Shown here one piece after another: positions 35,359 through 44,884 of a DNA stretch of 64,000 bases; position 1 is the first letter of the stretch, and every line of letters starts with the position of its first letter. The notes under the pieces were generated by a model, which had not been told where the DNA came from, ran no database searches, and saw only the letters and a list, made by a program, of their open reading frames with translations. This DNA is from Pseudevernia furfuracea (lineage: Eukaryota > Ascomycota > Lecanoromycetes > Lecanorales > Parmeliaceae), in NCBI GenBank assembly GCA_022315425.1, contig JAIUPT010000022.1:372001-436000 (forward strand), read 5' to 3'. Made by a program: the position numbers and the translations under genes.

Positions 35359-36264
35359 ATGTCTTCCCCGACCCAGAAACTCCATTCATCATATGAAATG
35401 CGTGACCTCCGCACCATCCAGCGTTCCCTCCAAGCTTTCGCCTCCTCACCACAAAGTATAGAAATTCTCTGCACTCTGCCCCATGCCCCTCTGAAACACT
35501 CGAGCTCACCAAAGACACTCTACGTTCTCGATTCGTCTTTCAATCCACCCACGCGCGCTCATCTCCGCATATGCACTTCTGCTTTTTTGCATGACAGGTC
35601 AAAAGCCGGGTCAAAAAGGTTGCTACTGCTTCTCGCGACACAAAATGCGGATAAGGCGCCTAAGCCAGCAGCGTTTGAGCAGAGGCTTGCCATGATGAGT
35701 ATCTTCGCAGAGGACATGGTAAAGGAAATGGCAGCAGATGGCGGTCGTGAAGATGTTGTGGTCGACGTAGGCGTTACGAAGAAAGCTCGCTTCGTGGACA
35801 AGGCAAGGGTGATTGAGGAATGTGGAGATTACTCTTCAATCGATGCTGAGGGAGGGGACAAGCCTGTTGAGCAGGTCCATCTCACGGGGTTTGATACGCT
35901 TGTTAGACTGTTGGATATCAAATATTATCCCCCAGATCACACTTTAGCGCCGTTGGAGGGGCTTTTCGAGAAACATCGAGTCAGAGTTACGAGGAGGACT
36001 GGTGATGTATGGGGAGGAACAGAGGAGCAGGAGGAGTATATGACGAACCTGCAAAGAGGGGAGATAGAAGATAAAGGTGGTAAAGCGGGGTGGGCGGAGA
36101 GGATTGAATTGGTAGAGGGGAGGAAAGAGGGTGAAGAGATCGTTAGCTCTACGAAGGTAAGGGAGGCAAGTAAAAAGAGGGATGAATTGGCATTGATGAA
36201 GCTGGTGACAGAAGGAGTTGGGAGATGGATTCTTGATGAGAAGTTGTACGTCGAGGGGGGCTGA
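35359..36264 (+). CDS. Nicotinamide-nucleotide adenylyltransferase-like protein (POF1 family)
   Basis: Nucleotidyltransferase-fold protein related to yeast Pof1, which resembles NMN adenylyltransferases of NAD synthesis and salvage. One exon, 301 residues. The nucleotide-binding motif appears as LYVLDSSFNPPTRAHLRI near residues 53-70 (the family H/TxGH becomes TRAH). The second signature, VSSTKVREASKK near residue 262, corresponds to the ISSTxxR phosphate-binding motif. HLTGFDTLVRLLDIKYY is the central strand that positions the nucleotide. The ATG at 35359 gives the only sensible N-terminus. The last third of the coding strand is markedly purine-rich. Whether it makes NAD or acts in another nucleotidyl transfer cannot be decided here. 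Confidence 0.88.
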   Translation: MSSPTQKLHSSYEMRDLRTIQRSLQAFASSPQSIEILCTLPHAPLKHSSSPKTLYVLDSSFNPPTRAHLRICTSAFLHDRSKAGSKRLLLLLATQNADKAPKPAAFEQRLAMMSIFAEDMVKEMAADGGREDVVVDVGVTKKARFVDKARVIEECGDYSSIDAEGGDKPVEQVHLTGFDTLVRLLDIKYYPPDHTLAPLEGLFEKHRVRVTRRTGDVWGGTEEQEEYMTNLQRGEIEDKGGKAGWAERIELVEGRKEGEEIVSSTKVREASKKRDELALMKLVTEGVGRWILDEKLYVEGG

Positions 36265-36376
36265 ATTGCTATGGAGAGAAGTCAGGTAATAGACAGGCTC
36301 GAGTGGAAATTGTCCTGCCAAAAAGTCCCTTATTTGCTCTACCGACCCGTCTAAATCTGACATAACCTTGAATACA

Positions 36377-38085
36377 TCAGCTAGGGTGAGCCATTTCTGA
36401 TGTGCTTTTGACCCGTTCCCCGCCCACTTTTGAAACTAAGCAAACCACCTCGTCCTCGGTTTCGAATGAAAATGCCCCGCTAAACTTGGCACGTGAGTCA
36501 TCATCTACGGAAGAGGTGCTGTCGTCGTCTAGGATTTCCACCCTGTCGTTTTGTCCCTCCCTTATCGGCAACCTCATCCTGGCAATGTTCCTAGAAAAGG
36601 TCGTCGTCCAAAGTTGTCCCTCCCTTATCGGCAATCCCATCTAGGGAGCACTCCAGGAAAAGGTCTAAATGATTGGCTTCATCGAGGTCCATCGCATCGC
36701 CATATGCGTCGAAGATTGGAGCCTCATCACCGTCTAGCATTACATCCCCAGCATCGTCCAAGGATTCGTCAAGCATCTCGTACGACCCAATATCCGGCTT
36801 ATTGAAAGTGCTCAATGACTTCAAGCCCCTGCAAGCGAAAGGATCAATCAGCTTGCTCCGCATCAGAAGCCATAGCCGCGCTTCGACGGAAGATGAGAAC
36901 CTGGCGCTACTTGAGTCGGAGTCCTCGATTGAGCCATGATCCAAGTAGCTGCTAAGTGATGATTCTTGTAATCGCCTGAGCATGTGTCTCAAGCTGTTGG
37001 ACTTTGTGCGGCGATACACCCGAGACACAGTTCGTGCTATCGTGGGAAGTAGCCCAGTACGCTGCGAAACCGCCTGGTATCAGACCATCAGTAGAGACAT
37101 AGAATTCAATGACAGATTTTACCTTGACATAACCTGGGCTGAACAAAACAGGCGATATGGCAGCAAGTTTCGGGCACCCAGCATCGCCTGAAAGGACAAC
37201 ACCTCCATGCCTGACCGGTTTGTAGTCACTCAACATTCTCCGTAGCGAAGAGTCCACTAATTGGACCAGGATTTCAACTTTGACTTCCTGAATGGCGTAC
37301 CTATGGCGTGGCGTAGGAATGTCATGGGAAGATGTACTGTGCGTATTGGATGAGATGCTGCCTTGAGAGCTCATTGGCGAGGTGTTGACCGATGAAGCGC
37401 CTGATATCCAGGGAGAACATCCGTTCGTTAGGGTGTCAGAAAGCCCTTCCCTTAATGACAACGGAGAGTAGTAGCGGCCGTCACGGCGTTCAGCCACAGG
37501 GTTTGTAGACACCAAAGCGTGCTGAACACCACCTTCAGATACGAGAACCTGAGTCCTCAAGGCAGTCCTAGTCCGTCTGCAAGTTGAGAAATGGAACGTC
37601 ATGCCGATCTCTTCTAGGCACACAGATGGGATACATCTTGGGGGTCTAATATCTGCACTACTTGATGACTGAGCTGACAAGGAAAGGAGAATTTTGTTTG
37701 AATCATGTACAGTAAGAGAAGCGTCAAGGCAAAGCTGCGACCAGAGCTGTGAAGCACAGTCAGTCATCCACTTCAAGACATGGCAGCATCACAGCACCTC
37801 TGCGTTGCAAAGCGCAATCCCAATATCCTCAGTAGCTTGAGACACACTAGAACTTGATACTGCGATGTCATCAAAGAGAATCTCAACATGAAGCCGTAGC
37901 CGATTTGCTCCAGCTGTCCATGTGCCAGAAGAGATCAGTGCATCTAAATCCTGGAAGCTCGAGGAAAAAGCATAGTCGGAAGATTGAGAAGAGGATAGGG
38001 CGATGCAGCCATTAGTCCTAAGCTTGAGGTTGTATTTGTCGTAGACGTGCTGAAGCTCCCCAAGGCAATGCACCACCGACGGCAT
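36377..38085 (-). CDS. Unrecognised conserved-looking protein, four exons
   Basis: I do not recognise this family. A consistent model has exons 37798-38085, 37062-37746 (or one base longer at its 3' side, ending 37061), 36652-36993 and 36377-36590, total 509 residues, starting MPSVVHCLGELQHVYDKYNLK. The 37,061/36,993 junction is the least certain, since both frames stay open across 36952-37028. The middle holds ordered-looking blocks (CLEEIGMTFHFSTCRRTRT and CPKLAAISPVLFSPGYVKVK) separated by a Ser-rich linker. The C-terminal part is acidic (DESLDDAGDVMLDGDEAP, ILDDDSTSSVDDDS). No membrane segment or signal peptide is visible. Failure to splice the last intron ends the protein at its TAG acceptor. 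The acidic tail and lack of targeting signals suggest a nuclear or cytosolic protein, which is only inference. Confidence 0.65.
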
Positions 38086-38499
38086 GACATTCAGCCAGCG
38101 GAGAGTTGGGGAAATTGTTGGAGCGTTGCCTCAAAGTGACAAAGTCAACCTTTATTACTCTGTCAAGTAAATCTGCGCGTCATTTTTCATGGTCCACGCA
38201 AATGTAAAAATTGGCACTTCATATTCCACATATACACAAGGCTCCAAAGTCCATGTCCCATTACATCAGAGTGCTAGCCATTCGTGTTTGTGTAATATCT
38301 GTAGTTGAAGACAGACAGACTGCGCGCGCTCACGATTAGCCCGATGAGCCCTTTGATTTGGGATTGGTGCTACTCTAACCAGGAAGGGAAATTTAGGGCT
38401 CCACAATACAGTACCAAGAGTTCTCCATCAACCTCGTCGTCCACCAGTCGGTCGTCAACATTGGGATCTCGATACCCACTTAGTCTGCGGTAATGCACC
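38086..38499. other. Divergent intergenic region
   Basis: About 410 bp between the starts of the unknown gene (minus) and the thioesterase gene (plus). No gene; presumably promoters for both. Confidence 0.5.
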
Positions 38500-40077
38500 A
38501 TGCCACCCATACACTCTTTGCGAGCGTTGCGCAAGGCATGGGCAGCCCTCGCTCCCCTAAGCTATCCAGCGCTCCGCCGCTTCCATGCTACTCCAGCTTA
38601 CAGTACCGACGGGGTATATAGGGACTTGACTAACATGCGTGTAAGAACGCCCTGGGTCGAAGCTTTGAGAAAGCAGAGAGAAGAGGGGTCCGGTCCGACC
38701 AAGGCATCAAGCACACCCGCAACTCCGCCAATCCGCGATCTCACACCCAAGAAGATGTCAGATAGCTTCCATCAAGTCGTACGTGCAATATCTCACCCCT
38801 GAAGTTCTGACTGGCTGACTGATTCAGGCTAGGTTATACCACTAGCTCAAGATCCGTGGCTACTAGACAATTACCTCAACGCGAACGGCCATATCAGGTG
38901 TGCTTCAACTGGCGTTGGAAACGATCCCCTCATGCTAAGACAATTCAAGACTCGGAACAATCTTCATGGATCTTGATGCCCTCTCTGGAGTCATTGCATA
39001 CAAGCACACGGGAGAATACGTCACAACCGTCACCGCTGCCGTTGATAGGATCACTATCAATCACCCATTAAAGGAGCTATGCGATCTTGAGTTATCTGGT
39101 CAGGTCACCTATGCAACGGGAAGGAGTAGCATGGAAATATCCCTGCAAGTGGCCAAAGCCCCAGAAAAAGGCACCAAAGTCAATAAAGAGGATGTCCTGA
39201 GGACCTGTGCCTTCACTATGGTGTCATTAGATCCGTCTACCAAAAAGCCTGTTGCAATAAGTCCTATCAAACTGGAAACAGAAGAAGAGAAGCGGCTGTT
39301 TGCTTTGGGTCAGAAGAATTCAACCGAAAAGAAAGCCCTCGCCAAGAAGACATTGCGAAAACAGGCGCCCAACGACAAAGAAAGTGACTTGATACATGCT
39401 ATGTGGCTCAAGCAGCTAGAATATCACGGCAAGTGGTATCACCGCCATGGCATTTACGCCTACCCTGACTCGTCTACATAGACCCAAATATCTCAACCCG
39501 AAAACCTGAGAACGTAGTCTACATGGACAAAACCCGCCAGCAATCATCGCAAATCATGCAGCCTCAATACCGCAACCGGCACAACTTCATGATCTTTGGC
39601 GGTTTCCTTCTCAAACAGACTTTCGAGCTCGCTTTCTGCTGCGCCGCTGCGTTTTCTCATTCGCGGCCCACTTTTGTTAGCCTAGATCCCAGCACTTTTG
39701 AGAACCCAGTGCCCGTTGGCAGCGTACTTTACTTGACGGCGACTGTAGCATATACAGATCCACCGCTTGTGACGACAACTTTAGCAGGTGGTGGCGTTGT
39801 TGAAGATACCGGAGACGGTCACGGAGAGAAGTATACGAAAGTGCAAATTCGCATAGACAGCAAAGTAAGGGACATCGAGCACGGAGAAACGAAGCCGACA
39901 GGCCAATTCAACTACACATTCCTGGTAGAGAGAAACATCCGGGTTATGCCTTCAACGTATTCGGAATTCATGATTTGGGTCGACGCACGGAGAAGAGCGG
40001 AGAGCGTAAGGGCTAGTATCGAGGGGCTGGAGGCTGGAGGAAAAGACGATGGCAAGAGTGTGAGGGTTACTGAGTAA
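38500..40077 (+). CDS. Mitochondrial acyl-CoA thioesterase, ACOT9-like (double hotdog)
   Basis: Hydrolyses acyl-CoA to free acid and CoA, probably in the mitochondrial matrix. Four exons (38500-38778, 38833-38897, 38950-39428, 39482-40077), 472 residues. The N-terminus is rich in Arg and Ala without acids (LRALRKAWAALAPLSYPALRRFHATPAYS), as in mitochondrial presequences. Two hotdog repeats follow: MDLDALSGVIAYKHTGEYVTT...IEISL-type strands in the first, and NFMIFGGFLLKQTFELAFCCAAAF...PVGSVLYLTATV in the second. Splicing restores HQVVIPLAQDPWLLDNYLNANGHIRLGTIFMDLDALSG. Intron 3 (39429-39481) has a GC donor, CACG|GCAAGT, with CTGAC branch and CATAG acceptor; it links LEYH to DPNISTRKPENVVYMDKTRQQ, a well-conserved segment. 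Confidence 0.94.
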
Positions 40078-40405
40078 GGACGATCCATGGGACTCGAGCT
40101 CTGGGGTGTACACACGGTGTTATCTTACGGTACACAATGGAGGATGTCGCCTAATGCTGGCTTCGAGTTACGCTTTATTTTGGGCGACTATCTTTGTAGC
40201 TACTAATAAATACTGAAGACTTGACTTGAATTCCCCTGCGACTCCGAAAATTTCCCCTACTTAATGTTAGCAAAAGTGGCGGCTTCATCGCTCGAAATGG
40301 CTAGAGCTTCGGCCCTGAAATTCTCCGAAGTGCTCGGCCGTTTGATTATTGATAGCGGAGACGTTGCCTTCGCTCTCTACTGTGCGCAGGCCGACGAAAT
40401 TCTCA
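40078..40405. other. Intergenic ACOT9-like / VFA1
   Basis: About 330 bp between tandem genes; nothing coding is supported beyond the 3' and 5' flanks. Confidence 0.5.
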
Positions 40406-41144
40406 ATGGCTCTCGACAACAATAAATGGTATCTTCGAAGAGTTGCAGAGGCATCAGCTAAGCCCTGCGACATATGTCACAAGCCAACCACGAGCGTCCT
40501 AATTACTCCAGACAATAAGGTATGACGAGTGGATCTTCTTTTCTGGTCGACTGACAAGCTAGTAGGACTATTTCTATGTCTGTCCAGGACACCTGAAAGA
40601 CCGTGGCTTTTGTACTCCTATCATTGATGAAGCAGAAGCAGCTGCCAAGAAAAAGAAGGAGGAGATGGATCGTGAGATTGAGCTTATCAAAAAAGAATAC
40701 GAGGAAAAGATGAAAAAGAAGAAAGACAAAGATAAGAAAGAAAAAGATAAGGACGACGAGGACAAAAATAAGGGAAAGAACGATGAGGGCAGAGGTGATA
40801 TTGACGGTGAGAAGTCAGAGAAGGAGAAAGATGCCAAGGTACATCGACGCGTACTCAGTAGTACTAACTGCTGACCCCGACTCAAGATCAAAGCAATCAC
40901 CAACAAAGAGCCATCATCAGTTACAGACGAGATCCCTCGAATCTATGCTCTTCAGAAGTATGATTACTTGCTGCCTCCAAGGCGAGAATAGAAAAATTGT
41001 CATACTTGTAATCTGACGTGATACAGGGTATTCTATCAAAAGAGGCTGGATCGTATTCGAAATGCAGACCTTGCCAGGAGAAATCGAGAGCGTCTAAAGA
41101 GTCCTACTCTATTTCCATCTGTTCCCACTGACAATCTCGGATGA
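40406..41144 (+). CDS. VFA1: VPS4-associated protein 1
   Basis: Binds the AAA ATPase Vps4 and stimulates its ESCRT-III disassembly at endosomes. Four exons (40406-40519, 40566-40838, 40887-40957, 41027-41144), 191 residues. The start MALDNNKWYLRRVAEASAK leads straight into a CxxC zinc-binding motif, CDICHKPTTSVLITPDNK, then YFYVCPGHLKDRGFCTP, which supplies the second cysteine/histidine set. A long Lys/Glu coiled coil follows (residues ~60-130, almost entirely K, E and D). The C-terminus (IYALQKVFYQKRLDRIRNADLARRNRERLKSP) matches the Vps4-MIT-interacting end of the family. All introns are canonical. The charged middle is low complexity and would be mis-scored by simple searches. Confidence 0.93.
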
Positions 41145-43213
41145 CACTCATACACAGCCCTTCTCCAATATCGCTGCTGATGCAGCATTACGTACATTAC
41201 TCAGTGCAGAGTAACAAAGGTTTTGGCTTTGTCAGCCATACTTTAAAGCCTGATCAGAACCGCCCCTTCAGGCTCCGATTCCTTTATCCGGGCAAACCTC
41301 CGACGAGAACGGCGCCTGCTTCAAGTTTCCTTAGCGAGCCAAAGCTTGCGTCTGGAAATCTCCGCAGAGGATGCTCAAAGGCCAGGGCTGCGTACACCTG
41401 ACAAGAAATTACTCACTTTTCGAGTCAGACGGATGAGTCCTGATCACCTGATGGTGGTGGAAATGATGATCGAAGGCGGTGTGCAACACTGCTTGAAACA
41501 ATTGGCCAACAGTGAATCCTCGTCTCTCAGCTTCGAGAGCACATGCTAGGACCAAGTCTGTGCGCTATGGGGCGTTGACCTGTTGCAGCACGTCTGGCCA
41601 ACTGTCGAAGCTACCGAAGAGCCTAGAGGAGACTGTCATACCCGCCCGTGTTGTGAAGCGGTCAAGAGCACAGGGAGGATGCCTCTCCCCGTTTCATGAG
41701 TCTATGATGTTTAAAGCGAATAAGATGTTGATGCGATCGTAAGAGCCAAGCAGCCAATCGCAAGAGACAGGAGCCAATTGGCGTAAGCCAATTATTGACG
41801 TGATTCGAAATACTCATTGGCCAGCCATGGCCTTGCTCCCCGGCAGGAATAGATCCCGGACAACTTTATTCCTTGACTCGAATGGCTGTGCTTGAATCAT
41901 ATTATTGCAGCTCATCGTTTCCTGTGCTAAAACTTCGTCGGCCAACGCCTAAAGGAGGCGTTGGGTGAAAAAAAACGGATATTTCGCCACTCGCTGACCA
42001 ATTAGCTTGCGAGTTTGGTTTGTCTCAATTTGCCTCTATATACACATTATCTTTCGGCCGTCGCGGCAGCAGCGTCTCACTTGGTCCAAAAGACCCTGCG
42101 AATAGCGGTGTGTCTCTGGTGGCCATTGTCGTCATCGTGCAGCGGCGACCTCGATATTCCCCACAATACTTTCACAATTGTGGAACATGCCCCGTTCATC
42201 AATAGCCAACTATCCAACTTACGTCCATGGTACCAAGCAGCAGCCTTACCCCGTTGCCTTCAAGTACCGTCGAGGCTTCGCAACGCTTCCCCTCAGGGTT
42301 TCGTCCTAACTAAGCTTAGTCGTACATGCACGATGACTTGAGGCTCACCGATCCACCTGAGACCTAAGCTCGCCTTGGCACAAGGCATCGGTCCTGACAG
42401 CGACGAGAATGATTGGCGGCTCTTTTCAAGTTCATAAGAGTGGGTCCAGCTATCGATATCGCATGGCCGGATCAGCCTCATAACCTCCGCATCTGGAATT
42501 TTTCGGTGATTCTCGGACAGTTCAAGTGGGCGCAAGGTAGCGTACTGCCGGCCCAGATTCCTCTTGTGCCGTGCTTGCCTCCCACCATGGCAACAAACTA
42601 GACACCTGAGACTTTGGGTCACTCGTAGCTCGTTTGCTCCCCTTCCCCAGCGTCATCGGAGCGCCAGAAGCTCAACGGCTGCCCTAGTTGTACGATCATC
42701 TCGTCGCTTATTCGGCCACTTAGCCAGTACGAGACCTGGTTTTCATGCGAAGAAGCCTGGTCATGTCCATGTTGATCGAGATCAGCTCACATTGACTATT
42801 GCTTCCGTCGGCACTAGTCTATCATACTCAGAAGCGTTTTTCCGAGATCGCGCTGGAGCATGGACACGTTGAATTTGCTCAGTGCAGCCGTTATTAGCTG
42901 TGCTCAACCACTGTACCTGAAGCTGATGGTCACTATCAAATCTTGATTCGGATATTTTGCGTTTCAGAAGTGGTCAATCTCTGGCGAGACAGAAATGCCT
43001 CTCCTTGTACAGAATTTCAGTCATAGCGCTTGGTTTTTCTGCACGCAAACGATCCTTTAGCGACTTGAGCAATGAGATGCAGAAGAGCGCCGCCAAAGTT
43101 CGATGTTGAGTCTGGGAAAAAGACCAAGAATAGCATAACATTCATCTACCACTTTATCTCGCGAATTCTACTCAACGCACATCCAGTCAGACTATCTGCA
43201 ACAATTGAACCAA
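41145..43213. other. 2.1 kb stretch without a supported gene
   Basis: Convergent 3' side of VFA1 and of YVH1. Small open frames (for example 41346-41549, 42015-42341, 42564-42872) show no family resemblance and no linking splice sites. A perfect 9-bp hairpin (CCAACGCCT / AGGCGTTGG, five-base loop) lies at 41942-41964, followed by an A run. Confidence 0.5.
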
Positions 43214-44884
43214 CTAAATCTTTCCTTGTCCGACTCCAACCCTAGGCCTCTCCCTAATCTCATCAATTCTCCCTCTCCCTATCGTCATCCCCGGCACCAC
43301 CCACTCCCCACAACTACATTTCATCCCTTGCCATGCATACCTCCCCACACTCTGTCCACATTTCTGGTTCGGACACTCCAGTCTCCCTTCCATCTTCCCT
43401 TGCTCGAGCTCCGGCCGCATCCATGAAAGAGGCGTGAGATGGAGATGGGCGCATGGTTGAGAAGTAGCTGGGGGTTTGGGGTTATGCGGGACAAGATAGG
43501 CGGATGTGGCGAGCGGGGTACGGCAGCGCCTGCAGCGATACGATACTGTTGGCTCTGGAGAATATTCATCTGATCTTGGTTCAACGGGGCCTTCTTCAGC
43601 AGCCAAGTTCATGGGCGTTGCGTTGCCCTCATCACCGAAACGGAACTCGCTGACTAAGGGCGCAACGCCAGCGGCTAGACTCGCTTCCACGGTCCTCTGG
43701 TACAGCCAGCGCTGGTAAAGGGGTTGATTGTCGAGCGCTTCTTGGGTCGAAGGACATCTCATGTTATGGTAGAGGGAGAGCTGTTTGACGAAGCCGGAGT
43801 TTGGTTCTGCGAAGGGGCGGGATTGTCGTATGAGGTCGAGGGCGGATTGAGGATTGAGTTTGGGGTTCTGTGAGAGCAGATAGGCGATTAAAAACGTTGT
43901 GGAGCGGGATTTGCCCATGGCGCTGCGGGTTGAACATGTCAGTGACAATTGTGACAGATTGGCACACTCGCTTCGCGGACACCGGGGAAAGTGAGAGAAG
44001 CAGAACCAACGAAGAAGAGACGAAGTGAATGCAAATGTAGAAAAGATTCATGCCAGATAGTAAAGCATGAAAACATAACATTGCTCGAGCATTGAGAAGT
44101 GTGACTATGGAGAGAACGCTCTGCAGAATGCATTAGAACGCAAGACAGCATCTATTTTCTCTTCTTCAATGCGAAGCAATGGTAACAGAAACTGTTGCAG
44201 AGGACAGTTTCAAGCGGTGGCGCTGAGCATTCTCATCGCCGATTAATTCCCAACAGCTTTTTGGCCCATTCACACATCCTCAATACGTGCCTCGGTAAAG
44301 CGCCATATGTGGGGCTCTCCGTACTCTACACCTTCCCACTGATCGGAAGGCGGCGATGGACCTTTTTGAGACGTTGGATATGGAATCCGGAGATGGCAGC
44401 GTTTTGGAAAAAGAGAGGTATCGGACTGGCCGAAAAGACCAACGGACGTATGTGGCGTATGGCCACACAGTACGAGAATTTTGTTTTTCTTCCGGCTGTT
44501 GCATTGCTCGCAAGGAAGTACCGTTTGGGAAATCTTTGGCCTACCAATGAACCAGTACACCTCCTCCCCTGTCAAGCCCTTGCTGGATGAAGGCATTGCT
44601 GGTGGGAAAATGCTCAATAACGTTCTCGTCTTCCACGTCATCGATCTCGACGACGTGGTGCTTGAACTTCACGAAGAGATCATTATCCAGAGGCAGCCTC
44701 AACACTGATACTACATGTGTGATATTGACCTTGTTCAAGGCCTCTTTGCGCCGTGAGGCGAATAGTCTGTTGTCAGGCGTTAGCTCGGGACTCGGTTGGC
44801 GTCTTGTACATTGTACAGGGACAGAGTATCTATTCACCCTCCTATGTAGAGATTTGCGTCTCCTGGGATCCGGTCCAAGCACAT
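43214..44884 (-). CDS. YVH1: Dual-specificity protein phosphatase YVH1
   Basis: Phosphatase-family protein that releases Mrt4 during late 60S ribosome assembly in yeast; its zinc-binding tail is the essential part. Exons 44838-44884, 44545-44766 and 43214-43922 give 325 residues. Start MCLDRIPGDANLYIGG joins LFASRRKEALNKVNITHVVSVL. The active site, VLVHCAMGKSRS, is rebuilt only after splicing: the catalytic Cys90 codon is divided TG|C by a 622-bp intron (43923-44544; donor GTAGGC, acceptor CCGCAG). The C-terminal half has the YVH1 zinc-binding cysteines (YRCRRCRTPL, ECPNQKCGQSVG, KCSCGEWVVPG) and the histidine pair in CAHLHLTPLSWM. Intron 1 is 71 bp. The long second intron is exceptional for this window; no coding or mobile sequence is recognised inside it. 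Confidence 0.93.

Noticed and set aside
41145..43213. Candidate genes in the 2.1 kb gap between VFA1 and YVH1
   Set aside because: Open frames are short, overlap one another and cannot be spliced into anything recognisable.
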